Below are positions 62,835 to 64,000 of a DNA stretch of 64,000 bases, in pieces. Position numbers and translations under genes: made by a program. The stretch lies in assembly GCA_000961575.1 (NCBI GenBank), contig LADP01000046.1, positions 208,517 through 272,516 of the forward strand. The letters are read 5' to 3'. Source of the stretch: Peptococcaceae bacterium BRH_c8a. GTDB taxonomy: Bacteria; Bacillota; Desulfotomaculia; Desulfotomaculales; Desulfallaceae. The notes under the pieces are model-generated. The model made no database searches and was not told the DNA's origin. It saw only the letters and a program-made list of their open reading frames with translations. Numbering within the stretch: position 1 is the first letter of the stretch; each line of letters opens with the position of its first letter.

Positions 62835-63353
62835 TTATTTCCCAGCAACTTGCAACAAACTCAACTTGCAACACCTGGCACCAGACATCTGCCGGGCGAC
62901 TAACTGGTTGTTGTAGAAAAAGTTTTCTACTTGCAGTAAAGACTGCAGGTCACCGGTAAAACGGTTTTCATAATGCCAGGCGCCGTTGCTGTATTCGTAA
63001 TCGGTTAGCAGATTGCCCTGGCATTGTCCCAGGTGCGCTCCCCGGGATTCTTTTAGAAATTGGTACACTTCACCCGGGATTACTTCCGGTAAATCGGCCA
63101 CGTAACCAACGTAGTCGCAGTACCATATAGGCGTCGCTGAATCCGCCGCCCCCTGGTAATAGACGTACTCTACACCACTGTAAGGGTTAAAGCCCCGGTA
63201 AGCATCGGTAAACAAATAGTCTCCCTGTTGCAGCGTAAATTCCCAGTCATAAAGGGTGGATTTAACGTATGGGTTGTAAACCGAGCTTTTTTTGATGTAA
63301 CAATTGCTGCGGCCTGCGATGATAACCGCTATTAATTCTATTTCATTAATCAT
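62835..63353 (-). CDS. DUF5680-like protein, copy 1
   Basis: 172 residues from ATG 63353 (MINEIELIAVIIAGRSNCYI). The sequence VYYQGAADSATPIWYCDYVG and YQFLKESRGAHLG resembles the DUF5680 family of small, possibly ligand-binding proteins, frequently duplicated. Its C-terminal GARCCKLSLLQVAGK and stop are encoded by the family D repeat at 62843-62882. Identical in amino acid sequence to the copy at 63469-63987. Confidence 0.75.
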   Translation of the reverse strand: MINEIELIAVIIAGRSNCYIKKSSVYNPYVKSTLYDWEFTLQQGDYLFTDAYRGFNPYSGVEYVYYQGAADSATPIWYCDYVGYVADLPEVIPGEVYQFLKESRGAHLGQCQGNLLTDYEYSNGAWHYENRFTGDLQSLLQVENFFYNNQLVARQMSGARCCKLSLLQVAGK

Positions 63354-63396
63354 TGCTAAACACCTGTAATTTTTTATTAAGCACCGTTTTCTTAAG

Positions 63397-63460
63397 GCCA
63401 GACAAGGGGACAGGGACCTGTCTGGTCTTGACCAGACAGGTCCCTGTCCCCTTGTCTGGC
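63397..63460. repeat. Palindromic repeat, family A copy 4
   Basis: Second copy of 62763-62826, between the two DUF5680-like genes. Confidence 0.93.
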
Positions 63461-63468
63461 CCATTACA

Positions 63469-63987
63469 TTATTTCCCAGCAACTTGCAACAAACTCAACT
63501 TGCAACACCTGGCACCAGACATCTGCCGGGCGACTAACTGGTTGTTGTAGAAAAAGTTTTCTACTTGCAGTAAAGACTGCAGGTCACCGGTAAAACGGTT
63601 TTCATAATGCCAGGCGCCGTTGCTGTATTCGTAATCGGTTAGCAGATTGCCCTGGCATTGTCCCAGGTGCGCTCCCCGGGATTCTTTTAGAAATTGGTAC
63701 ACTTCACCCGGGATTACTTCCGGTAAATCGGCCACGTAACCAACGTAGTCGCAGTACCATATAGGCGTCGCTGAATCCGCCGCCCCCTGGTAATAGACGT
63801 ACTCTACACCACTGTAAGGGTTAAAGCCCCGGTAAGCATCGGTAAACAAATAGTCTCCCTGTTGCAGCGTAAATTCCCAGTCATAAAGGGTGGATTTAAC
63901 GTATGGGTTGTAAACCGAGCTTTTTTTGATGTAACAATTGCTGCGGCCTGCGATGATAACCGCTATTAATTCTATTTCATTAATCAT
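63469..63987 (-). CDS. DUF5680-like protein, copy 2
   Basis: 172 residues from ATG 63987, same as the copy at 62835-63353 at the protein level and apparently at the DNA level. Same repeat-derived C-terminus. The short upstream DNA visible to the window edge includes AGGTG before the ATG. Confidence 0.75.
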   Translation of the reverse strand: MINEIELIAVIIAGRSNCYIKKSSVYNPYVKSTLYDWEFTLQQGDYLFTDAYRGFNPYSGVEYVYYQGAADSATPIWYCDYVGYVADLPEVIPGEVYQFLKESRGAHLGQCQGNLLTDYEYSNGAWHYENRFTGDLQSLLQVENFFYNNQLVARQMSGARCCKLSLLQVAGK

Positions 63988-64000
63988 TGCTAAACACCTG

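Larger units (their letters stand above)
62763..64000. repeat. Perfect tandem duplication, 634-bp period
   Basis: 62763-63366 reappears as 63397-64000 with no difference that I can see, and a junction of about 30 bases (63367-63396) lies between. Each unit holds a family A palindrome, a family D half repeat and a DUF5680-like gene. The second unit may continue past the window edge. Confidence 0.9.

Overview
This looks like chromosome from a spore-forming, anaerobic low-to-mid GC Firmicute of the class Clostridia. The Peptococcaceae (Desulfotomaculum/Pelotomaculum relatives) are my best guess. The hints are strong GGAGG-type ribosome binding sites, frequent TTG and GTG starts, a YlmC/YmxH-type PRC-barrel protein, copper-amine-oxidase-like surface domains, a clustered argC-J-B-D-F-G-H set and a glpX-type FBPase. 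The family placement is inference; no rRNA or other marker gene is present.

Layout. (1) 1-0.6 kb: 3' part of an HD-GYP protein. (2) 0.6-6.8 kb: a mobile-element or prophage-like replication and regulation module. A minus-strand operon encodes an HTH protein, a sigma-like protein, a replisome organiser, a DnaC-like loader, a zinc protein and a Myb-like protein. Opposite it lie an XRE repressor and an ImmA-type metalloprotease. No integrase is adjacent. (3) 6.9-34.8 kb: a large extracellular polysaccharide locus, almost all on the minus strand. It has a tyrosine kinase/phosphatase/co-polymerase control module (31-34.7 kb), EpsC/PglF, PglE, PglD and PglC homologues for a bacillosamine-type sugar and its priming transferase, a complete WbpA-B-E-D-I set for UDP-ManNAc(3NAc)A, glycosyltransferases, a flippase, a polymerase and an asparagine-synthase-like amidotransferase. 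Two tyrosine recombinases and decayed toxin-antitoxin genes interrupt it at 25.2-28 kb. (4) 35.4-42.6 kb: metK, a toxin-antitoxin pair broken by a palindrome, ylmC, and a 1125-residue secreted beta-helix protein behind a class II c-di-GMP riboswitch. (5) 43-53.8 kb: arginine biosynthesis (argH, G, F, D, B, J, C) with glpX inserted on the other strand. (6) 54-64 kb: housekeeping and hypothetical genes (inositol-phosphatase family, DUF2007, MarR-GNAT fusion, MFS transporter, surface protein, GalT-like, DUF2284) and a perfect tandem duplication of a DUF5680-like gene.

Two themes cut across the regions. First, both classes of c-di-GMP riboswitch are present. A class I aptamer sits inside the polysaccharide locus (30.7-30.8 kb, minus strand). 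A class II aptamer with an intrinsic terminator precedes the giant beta-helix protein (38.0-38.1 kb, plus strand). With the HD-GYP protein at the left edge, this suggests that surface polysaccharide and a surface protein both respond to c-di-GMP. Second, the window is full of palindromic dispersed repeats, which I call families A to G in the entries. They sit in nearly every arginine-gene gap, truncate at least one toxin gene and probably an antitoxin gene, and supply the last codons and stop of several genes.
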